A DNA stretch of 64,000 nt from Metabacillus dongyingensis (GCF_019933155.2 NZ_CP082944.1:374001-438000); one strand, 5' to 3'; positions 15,596 to 25,456 are shown, counted from the first letter of the stretch. Translations and numbers: made by a program. The notes: generated by a model not told the origin, from the letters alone.

Positions 15596-17938
15596 TTAAG
15601 TCAATCTCAGAATGAAACTCTCCGGCGGAACATTTTGCAAAAAGGGACTTGGTTCGCCTGCACTGTATAGCTGCAAGTGATGCAAAGCCCGGGTGCAGGC
15701 GGTGTAGAACAATCTGCGCAGGCTCTCATCGCCGTATACTTGCGCAGATGCGTCATAAATGATGACGGCGTCGAATTCGATGCCTTTGGCTAAATACGCC
15801 GGTATGACAACAACGCCTTGCTCATACTCAACCGAGCTGTTCTTCACCAGCTTGATTTCTTCGACACTGCCCAAGGCCTCGTACGCATAAGTGCTTTCCG
15901 CAGCGGATTTGCATATAATCGCGATCGTATTATACCTGCGATGCCGAAAGTCCGCGACTGTAGACGCGATGCGGCGGTGCAGTTCGGCACGATCGGACAA
16001 TTGTGTCAGCACAGGCTTCTCGCCGTCACGTTCAAAAGCGGTAATCCGTTCTCCGTCAGGCACGAGTCCGCGTGTAAATTCGGTAATCGGTTTTGTGGAT
16101 CTGTAGCTGCGGCTCAGGATTATCGCATCTGTTTCATCCGGTCCGTATAAGCCGGTAAGGGTGTGAAAATCGGCCATTTCGCTGGCATGGACGAATATAG
16201 CCTGGTTAAAATCTCCGAGTACGGTCATCTTTGCGGAAGGAAATAAACGTTTCAAAAACTCAAATTGAAACGGAGAATAATCTTGTGCTTCATCTATAAG
16301 CACGTGCTTAATTGAGGTGTTTGTCTGAAACCCTTGAATCTGCTCTTTCAAAAGTAAAAACGGAGTAGCATCTTCGTAAAACAGCTTGCCTTCGTCCATC
16401 ATATTCATTGTCAACAGGCAAATATCCTCCCACTCCTCAGGTGTTTTCCCGGCCATCCACAATTTGATCCGCGCTGGATTGGAAAAAAGCTGCTTGTAGA
16501 TTTCCGTAAAGTTGACGAAACGAAGCGTTCGAACCCATTTCCGGAGCGGCTTCAACTTCTTGCGGACGATCATTCTCCCTAGCACTTGGATTTCTTTCTC
16601 GTAATCGTCAAGCATGTCTACCTTATAGCCTTGTTTTTTCTGTAAGTAGTTATAAGCCTTTTGATACTCATCTTTGCTGAGCAATTCGATTTCTTCCTGT
16701 ACCCACGACTTGGTCAGCTCGGATTTTTCCATTTCATCGATTCGCTTGTTTAGCCATTCTGTCAACTTCTCAATCCTGTTGTAAAAACGGAGAGAGGTAT
16801 CGCCGCTATAAAACCTTTCCGAGATTTGTTTGGCGGAGACTAGTGGTTTTCCTCTGAATTTAATTCCTTTGAAGATCATACCGGATAATTCCAGAGACTG
16901 ACTGTATGTTTTGATTGTCTCGAAAAAAAGGGCCGATGCCTTGAATCGGATGCTCGCAGTCCTGGTCCGGCGGTACGGGTCATCCGTGGCAGTCAGCACA
17001 TATTCCAATTGCTCATAAGGATCCTCGACTTGAAATGCGCTGCTCAGCCGATGGTACAAGTATTCTTGGAAGGTAACCTGCTGCATATTCTCTTCGCCGA
17101 GTTCAGGCAGGACATTGGATACGTAGCTGTTAAACATCGAGTTAGGCGAAAATAGAATGATTTGATCGGCCTTCAGCCTATCTCGATATTTGTAGAGCAA
17201 GTAAGCGATCCGCTGCATGGCAGCCGATGTCTTTCCGCTGCCGGCGGCGCCTTGCACTATGAGCAGCCGGCCGCTGACATGCCGAATGATCCGGTTTTGC
17301 TCCTGTTGAATGGTGGCCACTATGCTGTGCATATGTTTATCTGTTCCTTTGCCCAGAACCTGCTGTAAAATCTCGTCTCCAATGGTGAGACTGGTATCGA
17401 ACATTGATTCAACTACGCCCGCGCGGATGATATATTGCCACTTTATCTCAAGCTTGCCTTGAATGACTCCTCCGGGTGTAGTGTATTCAGCCGGACCGGG
17501 CGGATAATCGTAGTAGACACTCGAGACCGGCGCCCGCCAGTCATAAATCAGGAAGTTCTCTCCGCTTGTATCCGTTAGCGTTGAAATGCCGATATAGATT
17601 TTTTCTGCTGTCTGAGTTCCTTCTTCAGTGAAATCGATACGTCCAAAATAAGGCGCTTTATGCATACGCTGCAGGACAGATTGCCGGTTGGAGGCATGCC
17701 TGTGGGTGCTTTGGCTTACGGTCAGGGCTTGAGCCTGCTGTCTTAAGCCGATGATCGTTTCGAGATAATCGTCAAAAGTATCTGTGTTAACCTTGACTTC
17801 ATCCCAAAAGTGTTTTTGAATATGGACTACTTCTTTTCGACGCCGGCCAGTTTCGTCTTCCAGCTTGCCGATTTGCTCCGTGATCGTCTCGACCACGTTA
17901 TCCAATCGTTCTTGCTCCTGCCGAAGTTCATTATTCAT
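15596..17938 (-). CDS. helD: RNA polymerase recycling motor HelD
   Basis: UvrD/Rep-like SF1 ATPase that binds RNA polymerase and frees it from DNA. The 780-residue length is close to the B. subtilis HelD (774). Order: N-terminal coiled-coil arm (about 1-80, EQERLDNVVETITEQIGKLED) that enters the secondary channel, a first RecA-like domain with Walker A QGAAGSGKT near 230, the HelD-specific insertion (about 320-520), Walker B VLIDEAQDYSPFQF near 555, and the second RecA domain with SRSYRSTKPITEFTRGL and RRLFYTACTRAL. Strong ribosome site GGAG before ATG. Monocistronic. The gene is more GC-rich than its neighbours. Confidence 0.95.
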   Translation of the reverse strand: MNNELRQEQERLDNVVETITEQIGKLEDETGRRRKEVVHIQKHFWDEVKVNTDTFDDYLETIIGLRQQAQALTVSQSTHRHASNRQSVLQRMHKAPYFGRIDFTEEGTQTAEKIYIGISTLTDTSGENFLIYDWRAPVSSVYYDYPPGPAEYTTPGGVIQGKLEIKWQYIIRAGVVESMFDTSLTIGDEILQQVLGKGTDKHMHSIVATIQQEQNRIIRHVSGRLLIVQGAAGSGKTSAAMQRIAYLLYKYRDRLKADQIILFSPNSMFNSYVSNVLPELGEENMQQVTFQEYLYHRLSSAFQVEDPYEQLEYVLTATDDPYRRTRTASIRFKASALFFETIKTYSQSLELSGMIFKGIKFRGKPLVSAKQISERFYSGDTSLRFYNRIEKLTEWLNKRIDEMEKSELTKSWVQEEIELLSKDEYQKAYNYLQKKQGYKVDMLDDYEKEIQVLGRMIVRKKLKPLRKWVRTLRFVNFTEIYKQLFSNPARIKLWMAGKTPEEWEDICLLTMNMMDEGKLFYEDATPFLLLKEQIQGFQTNTSIKHVLIDEAQDYSPFQFEFLKRLFPSAKMTVLGDFNQAIFVHASEMADFHTLTGLYGPDETDAIILSRSYRSTKPITEFTRGLVPDGERITAFERDGEKPVLTQLSDRAELHRRIASTVADFRHRRYNTIAIICKSAAESTYAYEALGSVEEIKLVKNSSVEYEQGVVVIPAYLAKGIEFDAVIIYDASAQVYGDESLRRLFYTACTRALHHLQLYSAGEPSPFLQNVPPESFILRLT

Positions 17939-18194
17939 ACAAGCACTCCTTCAAAAAATGAAAATAGGGATTGACTGAAGACAATTTTTAGTGTAAGATT
18001 AAAATAAGGATAATTATATATTATAATCTACAAAAAAGTGTTTCTATCATAATTTAACACAGTTTCTCGTTTTTATCAATGTATACTTGAATATGAAACC
18101 GCGGCTTTTTATTAGCTGCTAAATAAATAGTTAAACAAGGCGAGCATAGGATTAACTACGCTCGCCTTGTTTATTACACCAATGGTCTCTTTGA

Positions 18195-18627
18195 TTAAGC
18201 CGTAAAATTGCCGTCATAACTTAACATAATCGCCGATTTAACGCCTTCCATGCTTGAAATATTATTAATGAAGCTCATGTCATTCTCTTTGACGCGGATT
18301 TCGTAGGTCACTTCAAAATCATTACCGGGCATAACCGATTTTGATTTAAGGGAATGTTTTTTTTGCATGTCCGGAAATAACATGTTCAAGAGAGTTTTCA
18401 ATGGATGTTTCATTGTAGCGGACGACTAATAAATAAGGATTTCCAACGGTAATGCGATTAATAAATATGATCAAGACTAACCCGATTAAAATAGAACCGA
18501 TAATGGCGAGCGGAATGAAGCCTGCACCGCATAAAATACCGGCAACAATCGCCCAGAAAATATAAACAATATCCATAGGGTCTTTGATGGGTGTTCTAAA
18601 ACGAACGATTGATAATGCGCCGACCAT
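18195..18627 (-). pseudogene. DUF4956 membrane protein, truncated and frameshifted
   Basis: The sequence MVGALSIVRFRTPIKDPMDIVYIFWAI and the following TM segments match the second half of DUF4956 membrane proteins; the C-terminal cytosolic part, ISSMEGVKSAIMLSYDGNF, is read in another frame. Deleting one A from the A8 run (18357-18364) joins both halves. The first about 100 residues (N-terminal TM helices) are missing, and a stop codon precedes the ATG directly, so truncation is real even if the homopolymer shift is a read error. Confidence 0.78.
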
Positions 18628-19253
18628 GACTCATATCTATAAAAGAAAAAGGCCATTCATTTTGAACGGCCCTTTTCTTTGTGTCTAAGTATCGTTTAAA
18701 ATGGGCCCACCCCTGGTTGTTTGGCCAGGGAATAAAAAATCCAAAGATCATAAGGGTGAACATTTTGAAAACTTTTGTGAACAATGTTTAATTAATCAGC
18801 GTTTAAAATTCATATTTATTGCTCTTGATCCTTGAACAAAAAATGTTATATTTTCTTCCATTTTATATTTTTTGTGTTAGATAATGTTCCTTTTTTTAAC
18901 CGGAATTCCATTTGAGGTGATACTATATAATAAATTCATGTAATGGTGAGTCAATTTGACAATCAAGAAGGAACAAAATTCCTTGTCAACAGCTGCCCGT
19001 GAAACAATTGTAATCTTAGTAAGAAAACGACCGAATTTGAAGACAATGTATTAGTAAGGATACATCAAAACGTCAAATACAAAAAGTATAGTAAGCATGT
19101 TCATGTCAGGCGCACAAGCTGTACGATGACTTTTCATGCTTCTGGAAAAGACAGCAAAGATGCTGTTAGGCCATTAAATACGATTTATTACAAAGTGATA
19201 ATGGAATAATCGTGCAGGATTGTGTCTGCGAAGATAAAGGGGGTTATCAATGA
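18628..19253. other. Intergenic, possible degraded coding traces
   Basis: Holds an imperfect hairpin (18645-18680) and an inverted repeat TTGACAA...TTGTCAA around 18956-18989. A plus-strand frame from about 19003 to 19209 is open for over 60 codons but has no start codon or ribosome site and no family I know; an upstream ATG in the same frame (18938) runs into a TGA after 20 codons. It may be gene debris. Confidence 0.35.
18645..18680. terminator. Terminator-like hairpin beside DUF4956 remnant
   Basis: AAAAAGGCCATTC faces GAACGGCCCTTTT with two mismatches and T runs at both ends. It sits immediately upstream of the truncated DUF4956 gene, so it probably belonged to a gene that was lost. Confidence 0.5.
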
Positions 19254-19718
19254 ATGAGGGAGACATGGAGGATTACCTCGCAAAAAGCGATTTTTGAGTT
19301 CAGTAAACTTCCGGCTTTTCGTATCGCTATCCCATCAATATTACAATTTATCTTAAATGCATCATTAATCATACTTGCGACGGTTTTATGTATTTTAATG
19401 GCTAAAGAAATCATTCATTTTTTAGAATTCATTGTCACATCTGATAAACCCAATTTTCAACATTTCCTCGAACAGATCCTTGTCTTTTTTCTCTATTTTG
19501 AATTTATCTCAATGATCTTAAAATATTTCCGCGAAAACTACCATTTTCCGATGCGATACTTTCTCTACATTGGCATTACAGCAATGATCCGTTTAATTAT
19601 TGTTGATCATGATGACCCATTCAATACATTATTACATGCTTTCGTTATCCTCATTTTAATTTTAAGCTACTATATTATTAACAATACACCTGCCAGGAAA
19701 TCCTCCAATGCTAAATAA
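19254..19718 (+). CDS. Phosphate-starvation-inducible PsiE family protein
   Basis: 154 residues with four hydrophobic segments in the PsiE pattern: LNASLIILATVLCILMAKEI, LEQILVFFLYFEFISMI, the conserved HFPMRYFLYIGITAMIRLIIVD loop, and a last TM helix. It is an inner-membrane protein of unknown role; in enteric bacteria psiE is induced by phosphate starvation. An overlapping ATG at 19250 is in another frame and ends quickly. No PhoP box was found upstream here. Confidence 0.85.
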   Translation: MRETWRITSQKAIFEFSKLPAFRIAIPSILQFILNASLIILATVLCILMAKEIIHFLEFIVTSDKPNFQHFLEQILVFFLYFEFISMILKYFRENYHFPMRYFLYIGITAMIRLIIVDHDDPFNTLLHAFVILILILSYYIINNTPARKSSNAK

Positions 19719-19869
19719 TAGGTTAGAATTCGATGATGCCAGGCTTGCTGTCAATACGATTACGTTGTTTACATGTCTTCAATGTAAAATTTTTTTTGAA
19801 TTAAAGACTTTTTACTCCTAAGGATAGATAATCGTGTATTTACAACGTTAAGGGTATTAGAGCATTAAA

Positions 19870-19909
19870 AATCCCAATTTCTCATTGTTATAAATGAGAA
19901 ATTGGGATT
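19870..19909. terminator. Sixteen-base perfect stem-loop
   Basis: AATCCCAATTTCTCAT and ATGAGAAATTGGGATT pair perfectly around an eight-base loop. On the minus strand a short T run follows. It lies 150 bases after psiE and could end its transcript or be a relic inverted repeat. Confidence 0.55.
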
Positions 19910-20072
19910 AAATTATTCAACATTTTTTAAGAACTTTTTTAGCATTATTGTATTATTTTTCTTTTCCAATTTTCAGAAAGAAACGAAGCTATGTCGCAGT
20001 AGGAGGAGGGTTTACAGCCGTGAACTTTAGTAAGTTATAAACATTACCTATTAAAATCTAAAAGTCCGATAT

Positions 20073-20108
20073 AAAAACACCCCTCCGGCTACTCATAACC
20101 AGAGGGGT
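20073..20108 (-). terminator. Terminator of the MFS gene
   Basis: On the minus strand ACCCCTCTGG pairs with CCGGAGGGGT with one mismatch and is followed by GTTTTTATA. Confidence 0.75.
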
Positions 20109-20217
20109 AAAACATCGTACCTTTTTATTAACATCGCAACTTTGATTCAAATCTGCACTGAAAGATCAATCATTCTTATTGTGGTTATGTGCCAGTCTGA
20201 AATGAGTTACCTCTTTG

Positions 20218-21705
20218 TCAGTTCACAGCACCTTGCTTCATTTTCAAACTCTGTTCTTCAGGCACAGCCCGTTTGATAAATAATGAAACGATCCATGCGA
20301 TGGCAACTAGTCCGAATGCAAACAGGAACGCGCTTTTCATTCCAGAAATCATCCCTAGAATTTGTAAGGTAGCCGCGTCTTCCTTAATCAGTGTATTTTC
20401 CATAAAACGAGCAGAACCATTGGTCATGATAGAGACAAGCAATGCTGTCCCGACGGCGCCGGCAACCTGCTGAAGCGTACTGATAATAGCCGTACCGTGC
20501 GGATATAACGGAGGCGGCAGTTGATTCAAAGCGTTGGTCATGATCGGCATCATAACCATTGAAATCCCCAGCATTAACAGCGTATTGAAAATCATAATCG
20601 TGCTGTAGGAGGTTGACACTGTGATAAAGGCAAATTGCCACAGTGTATTCGCGATCAGCCCCAACCCGATAAGTGCAAGCCACTTGGCACCAAATTTATC
20701 AAATAACCGGCCTGTAATGGGTGACATGATCCCCATGACAATCCCACCCGGAAGCATGACCAAACCTGCCTTCAACGGACTGTAACCTAACGCATTCTGG
20801 AGAAAAATCGGCAGCAGCATCATCGCTGAAAACATCGCCATCATGATAATCATCATAATCAGCGTTGACATCCTGAAAATGTTGTATTTAAAAGTTCGTA
20901 AATTCAGCAGGGGCTGTGAAATCGTCAATTGCCTCCAAGTAAACAAGGCTAAAGAAACAACGCCGATTGCAAGTGGGATGAGAACTTCATAGCTCGACCA
21001 ACCACCCTGTCCTTCTCCGGAACTGCTGAATCCGTACACAATCCCCCCGAATCCTAAGGTTGAAAGGAGAAGCGAAAGCGGATCAATCTTCGGATTACTT
21101 GTCTCCGTCACGTTTTTAAGCTTCATAAATGCAAAGATAATAACAATCAGTGCGATCGGCAGAACGCCGTAAAAGAGAACCCGCCAGCTGAAATGCTCTA
21201 CAATGATCCCTGATAGAGTAGGCCCAATCGCGGGAGCAAACGTAATGACAATTCCAATGGTCCCCATTGCCGAACCCCTTTTTTCAATAGGAACGATTGA
21301 GAATACCACATTGGTCAGTAAAGGAAAGAGCAGCCCTGTACCCGCTGCCTGAAGCAGCCTTCCGATTAAAAGCATTTCTATCCCTGGTGCGATAGCCGCT
21401 ACAAATGTCCCCGCCGTAAACAATCCCATAGCTCCAAGAAATAAGCTTCTTGTCGTGAAACGCTGAATTAAATAAGCGGTGACCGGTATAAGTACACCTA
21501 TAACAAGGAGATAACCAGTAGTCAGCCATTGCGCGGTACTCGGCTCAATTCCGAAGTCATCCATAATTTTTGTTAAGGCTACGTTAAGCAGCGTTTCATT
21601 TAAAATGGCTACAAACACACCCAGAATCATAATCATGACCAGCAAAAAATTTTCTCTGCTCCCGAATGTTCCTCCGTTTTGAGCCGATTCGTTTTGATTT
21701 TTCAA
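20218..21705 (-). CDS. DHA2 family multidrug efflux transporter (EmrB/QacA type)
   Basis: 495-residue MFS protein with 14 predicted TM segments. Drug:H+ antiporter marks include LNVALTKIMDDFGIEPSTAQWLTTGYLL at the start of TM1-2 (motif D1 region), GRLLQAAGTGLLFPL and motif C GPTLSGIIVEHFSWR, all typical of DHA2 exporters. Starts at TTG 21705 with AAAGGAG eight bases upstream. No adjacent TetR/MarR regulator is present, so its control is unknown. Substrates cannot be told from sequence. Confidence 0.92.
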   Translation of the reverse strand: MKNQNESAQNGGTFGSRENFLLVMIMILGVFVAILNETLLNVALTKIMDDFGIEPSTAQWLTTGYLLVIGVLIPVTAYLIQRFTTRSLFLGAMGLFTAGTFVAAIAPGIEMLLIGRLLQAAGTGLLFPLLTNVVFSIVPIEKRGSAMGTIGIVITFAPAIGPTLSGIIVEHFSWRVLFYGVLPIALIVIIFAFMKLKNVTETSNPKIDPLSLLLSTLGFGGIVYGFSSSGEGQGGWSSYEVLIPLAIGVVSLALFTWRQLTISQPLLNLRTFKYNIFRMSTLIMMIIMMAMFSAMMLLPIFLQNALGYSPLKAGLVMLPGGIVMGIMSPITGRLFDKFGAKWLALIGLGLIANTLWQFAFITVSTSYSTIMIFNTLLMLGISMVMMPIMTNALNQLPPPLYPHGTAIISTLQQVAGAVGTALLVSIMTNGSARFMENTLIKEDAATLQILGMISGMKSAFLFAFGLVAIAWIVSLFIKRAVPEEQSLKMKQGAVN

Positions 21706-22111
21706 ATTCTTTCTCCTTTCATTTGCAAAATGCCTAATTAAAATATTGTTGCATCAACGTCAGAAAAGTAACAATGATAGGATCGTAAGTTCAGAACATT
21801 TGAAGTTGCTGTGCATTACTTTCTCGTTTCATTTCTTGTTGTGTTCAGGCGTGATGAAATCATCTGCTACAGAAAAATACTCAGTCGCTATCCTGCACCT
21901 GCTTTCTGTCCATATTCTTTTATTCTTGCCAAATACAGAACAAATATTCGCATTAATATTACCACATAAATGGAACTTTTGCCAAACGATGAAACCTAAA
22001 ACACGTGAGTCTTCACCAAGGATATGCTTCCTATTGTTGGGGATTTAGAATAGAAGAATTATTTTAGTGAGCTGTAATGACAAAAATAGACGGGTTGCCC
22101 CGCCTATCTTT
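21706..22111. other. Intergenic
   Basis: Upstream region of the MFS gene and downstream region of tatA. A 100-codon frame on the plus strand here has no ribosome site and no protein-like composition. Nothing convincing seen. Confidence 0.4.
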
Positions 22112-22324
22112 TCAAACGACTGATTTATTTTGTTTTTTTTCAACAGATATTAATTCCTCTTTTTCTTTCTTTTCCTCTGACAATAATCCTTTTGTCGCAC
22201 TCTTGAATTCTGTTAAGGTGCGTCCAAAAGCTCGTCCAATTTCCGGAAGCTTTGAAGGGCCAAAAATAATCAAAGCGATAACTAGAACCAGAATTAACCC
22301 TGGAATTCCAATGTTTGATAACAT
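22112..22324 (-). CDS. tatA: Twin-arginine translocase subunit TatA
   Basis: Seventy residues: an N-terminal TM helix ([17 protein letters not shown]), the conserved hinge [16 protein letters not shown], an amphipathic helix and a charged tail (EEKKEKEEL). ATG 22324 has AGGAG seven bases upstream, better than the in-frame GTG at 22330. It lies 44 bases downstream of phoD, mirroring the B. subtilis phoD-tatAd linkage in which this TatA, with its TatC, exports PhoD. No tatC follows in this window, so TatC must be encoded elsewhere. Confidence 0.95.
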   Translation of the reverse strand: MLSNIGIPGLILVLVIALIIFGPSKLPEIGRAFGRTLTEFKSATKGLLSEEKKEKEELISVEKKQNKSVV

Positions 22325-22368
22325 ATACACACTCCTAATAAATTAATGATTTTATAAGGTGAAGTGAA

Positions 22369-24123
22369 TTAATTCATCACTTTGTCGTGTTTTTTGTCCG
22401 TTTGTTTTTCATGTGCACGGCCATGGGCACGGTTGCGGTCTTCCTCCACTTCATTGGAAACTTTAACTCCTTGTGGAACTTGATTTGTCTCTACTTTATT
22501 CAAGCCCAGGCCATCTTTTTTATAAACAAATGAAGCTCTTGTTGAAATGGCGGCACCCGGTTCTGTCACAAATGGAATTACTCTGTAATCAGCTTGCCAT
22601 CTATCCGGTGTGACTGTACAGCGGACATATCCGCGATAATTATTAAAGAATTTAATATGGGGGTTTTCCCCTAAAATATGATCTGTATCTGCTCTTTCAT
22701 CGGACCCGTTCCCACCTGAGGTGATGGAGGTGCCTACAAATTCTGCACCAATTTTCTTGGCGTTTGGATTGTTGAAATCTTCCAATAGGTTGGATGCCCA
22801 GCTTGCATGAACATCACCCGTAATTACTATTAGATTGTTCATATTCTTGCTGCTGACGTAATCTATGATGCGCTGGCGTGCAGCCGGATAGCCGTCCCAG
22901 GAATCCATACTGTATATTGGTGCAGAACTAGTCCCGAAATTCCATTTGGCAAAGAAAATCTGTTGTGCAAGCACATTCCAGTGAGACTTCGAATTGCCAA
23001 GATTTCGCAGCAGCCAATCTTCCTGGTCTTTTCCAAGGAGCGTGCGAGCAGGATTCATAGATTCTGGCGATGGTGCTTTGTTTCCGTCATCATTTGCCTG
23101 ATCATCACGATATTGACGTGTATCCAGTACATTAAAAGATGCTAAATTACCGAACGTAAAATCACGATAGAGCTGCATATCGGCACCGTTTGGCAACGAT
23201 GATATACGAAGAGGCATGTGCTCGTAATAGGCTTGATATGCAGCTGCGCGGCGTTTAATAAATGCTTCAACAGATTGGCCCTTCTCAGGAATAATATTTG
23301 CGTAGTTATTTTCGACTTCATGGTCATCCCATGTAACAACCCAAGGAAAAGCAGCATGAGCAGCTTTAAGATTCGCATCTGAACGGTACTGGGCATGACG
23401 ATTTCGGTAATCTTCAAGCGTGATAATCTCCGGACCGCTGTGAGTACGAACATTTCCTGTTCCTGATACATATTCATTTGGACCGTACTCATAAATATAA
23501 TCTCCTAAATGGAATACAAGGTCTAAATCTTCTTTAGCCATATGTTCATATGCTGTATAGTAGCCATGCTCATATTGCTGGCAGGAAGCAAAAGCAAATG
23601 TCATGCGGGCAACATCGGCACCAGCTGCTGGAAGTGTCTTCGTTTTTCCAACAGGGCTTAGTTCATGACCAGATATAAAACGGTAATAGTAAATTTTGTC
23701 CGGTTTAAGTCCATCCACTTCTACATGAACAGAATGAGCTAATTCTGGTCTAGCAATGACTCTTCCTTGTTTTACAATTTTATGAAAATCCTCATCTTTT
23801 GCCATTTCCCATTTGACTGGAACAGACTGATTTGGCATCCCACCCCCATTAAGCGGATCAGGAGCTAATCGTGTCCATAAAACAACACTATCGGAAAGAG
23901 GGTCACCAGAAGCAACACCGAGTGTAAAGGGATAGCTTTGAAACTTTGGTGCGGCACTAACTTTTGATTCTCCTAAACCCATTGAACCGGCGATGGTTAA
24001 TCCTAAAGATAGACCAGCAATTTTACCTGCTCCCTGTAGAAAATTGCGACGATTAAACTCTTTCTTCTCTAAACTATCCAAATTCAACTTCTTAATCAAT
24101 TCATCAATTTGTCTTTCCGGCAT
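22369..24123 (-). CDS. phoD: Secreted alkaline phosphatase/phosphodiesterase PhoD
   Basis: 584 residues. The Tat signal is at about 25-57 (RRNFLQGAGKIAG, cleaved after VSA), then the PhoD N-terminal domain (YPFTLGVASGDPLSDSVVLWTRLAPDP) and the calcium/iron-binding phosphatase core: FASCQQYEHGYYTAY, HLGDYIYEYGP, VTWDDHEVENNYAN and VITGDVHASW. It hydrolyses phosphodiesters such as teichoic acid during phosphate starvation. Co-transcribed with tatA. Upstream there is a PhoP box and -10 box. Ends in a basic tail (EKQTDKKHDK). Confidence 0.96.
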   Translation of the reverse strand: MPERQIDELIKKLNLDSLEKKEFNRRNFLQGAGKIAGLSLGLTIAGSMGLGESKVSAAPKFQSYPFTLGVASGDPLSDSVVLWTRLAPDPLNGGGMPNQSVPVKWEMAKDEDFHKIVKQGRVIARPELAHSVHVEVDGLKPDKIYYYRFISGHELSPVGKTKTLPAAGADVARMTFAFASCQQYEHGYYTAYEHMAKEDLDLVFHLGDYIYEYGPNEYVSGTGNVRTHSGPEIITLEDYRNRHAQYRSDANLKAAHAAFPWVVTWDDHEVENNYANIIPEKGQSVEAFIKRRAAAYQAYYEHMPLRISSLPNGADMQLYRDFTFGNLASFNVLDTRQYRDDQANDDGNKAPSPESMNPARTLLGKDQEDWLLRNLGNSKSHWNVLAQQIFFAKWNFGTSSAPIYSMDSWDGYPAARQRIIDYVSSKNMNNLIVITGDVHASWASNLLEDFNNPNAKKIGAEFVGTSITSGGNGSDERADTDHILGENPHIKFFNNYRGYVRCTVTPDRWQADYRVIPFVTEPGAAISTRASFVYKKDGLGLNKVETNQVPQGVKVSNEVEEDRNRAHGRAHEKQTDKKHDKVMN

Positions 24124-24166
24124 CCTTATTTTCCCCTCTCTTAAAAAAACTATAAATTCGACATTT

Positions 24167-24208
24167 ATTATAGATAGCTTTTATTAATGATTTATAAAGA
24201 ATTGTTAA
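24167..24208 (-). promoter_or_regulatory. PhoP box and -10 of the phoD-tatA operon
   Basis: On the minus strand three TT(A/T)A(C/T)A-like hexamers, TTAACA, TTATAA and TAATAA, start exactly 11 bases apart (plus-strand 24203-24208, 24192-24197, 24181-24186), followed by TATAAT at 24172-24167. Direct repeats with 11-base spacing are the known Bacillus PhoP binding pattern. Confidence 0.75.
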
Positions 24209-24551
24209 GAGACCAATATGTATCTTTCAAAAAATAAGCTAAATGTAATGAGACTTTTATATTGGAAAAATTCAATATCTCCAAAATTACAATGAAAAAA
24301 TGTTTTTGTTTTATAAATAGTGACAAATTCTTCATTGTTCACGGTCTTTCGCTCCTGTATTTCTTTACTTTATTTTTAAAGAAATATAACAAAAAATAGT
24401 AAAATATTTCGGATTAAGCTCTTTGATATGATTTTGATTTTCTATATCTAGATTCACCCTATAGATCAGCTAAAATATACAACCTTAACGTCAAGTTCCG
24501 GGTCATCAACTAATTTTACTTTGTTAATTTATATAGTTTTTCAGGAGGAGA
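24209..24551. other. Intergenic, AT-rich
   Basis: Nothing recognised beyond the flanking phoD control region. Confidence 0.35.
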
Positions 24552-24554
24552 ATG

Positions 24555-24721
24555 ATGGCTGCTGTATCAAAGAATTGATAAAGCAATACGAAACCAGCTT
24601 CCGTGATGAAAAGGGAGTAAAAGCAACCTATGATTGTTTGTTCTTAACCATTTTGAAAAAGGGGCATCAATATCAGTTCAATAAAAAGGATAAAGTAATA
24701 ATGGACCGTTTAATTGAATAA
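24555..24721 (+). pseudogene. Small hypothetical gene with a frameshift
   Basis: AGGAGG (24543-24548) precedes ATG 24555 (MAAVSK), which stops after eight codons at AATTGA. One base back, the reading continues as ELIKQYETSFRDEKGVK and on to TAA 24719 with good protein-like composition. Restoring one A (AAAG to AAAAG) makes one frame of about 56 residues. Family not recognised; charged and soluble. May be a real break or a read error. Confidence 0.5.
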
Positions 24722-25212
24722 GAAATTAATTGCTCAGCAAAGAATCGGGGATACTAATCAAACAAATTATAAGAGTGCTTTATGAATATTCTTAATTTCA
24801 ATTATTGTTTTGTATCCTACTCAAACAAATGCCATTACGTTGCTTGCAGTATTGTATTAGAGCCATTATATAAAAATTTAAAACTTCTAAATCATTATAT
24901 AATCGGAACATTAACGATAATCCTATTAACTAGAATTCTGCGATATAACAACGATTCATAAAGGGGTTTTTTTGGGGAATTTCAACGTGTTTTGTATTTT
25001 TCCGTATGATTTTGTAGTTCATATTATAAATTAAAGCTAAATCTAATTCGGAGAAAGTAGGTGAAAAGAAAAGGGGTCATACTACATCTTTACTATCCTG
25101 CTACTTTAATTTTAGGATTCTATGAGGGAAGGTATTTTCGGCTTTAAAATGCAAAATTCTCAATCAATCTATGGAAAAGGCTAAAGAATGCTTAATTGGA
25201 GGAATTTTTCTC
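24722..25212. other. Intergenic, AT-rich
   Basis: No gene, RNA or hairpin that I can support. Confidence 0.35.
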
Positions 25213-25365
25213 GTGTGGATAATCACTGCCCATTTAAAGAACAATATCAAAATGTATGAATTTGACAATAAAAAAGAAGCCAAAGAAGCTTTTGAAAGAA
25301 TTCAAGGTTATAAAATACTTACCGAAATAATTTACTTTAATGATTATTGTTTAGTTAACTCATAA
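25213..25365 (+). CDS. Small hypothetical protein, 50 aa
   Basis: GTG 25213 is ten bases after GGAGG and starts WIITAHLKNNIKMYEFDNKKEAKEAFERI. The pattern of a beta strand, a charged helix KKEAKEAFERIQG and another strand ILTEIIYFND looks like a genuine small soluble protein. I do not know its family. An ATG at 25171 in the same frame lacks a ribosome site. Confidence 0.5.
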   Translation: MWIITAHLKNNIKMYEFDNKKEAKEAFERIQGYKILTEIIYFNDYCLVNS

Positions 25366-25456
25366 AAATCTGGAAGCATCTACAGTCGATTTAACAGATC
25401 TTCCTTTTCAAATTTTAGTGTTAATTTAGATGGCGAGCTTGTAACAGAAACAAGCT

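Larger units (their letters stand above)
19719..20217. other. Intergenic with two hairpins
   Basis: Between the convergent psiE and MFS genes. Contains the strong hairpin 19870-19909 and the terminator 20073-20108; no gene seen. Confidence 0.5.

Noticed and set aside
15596..17938. UvrD/Rep DNA helicase
   Set aside because: The N-terminal coiled coil and large insertion between RecA halves fit HelD, not UvrD or Rep.
19003..19209. Possible gene just upstream of psiE
   Set aside because: Open for over 60 codons with basic composition, but no start codon, no ribosome site and no recognised family; kept only as possible debris.
21746..22048. Plus-strand gene of 100 codons between MFS and tatA
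   Set aside because: No ribosome site, low-complexity hydrophobic composition and no known family; more likely a chance frame.
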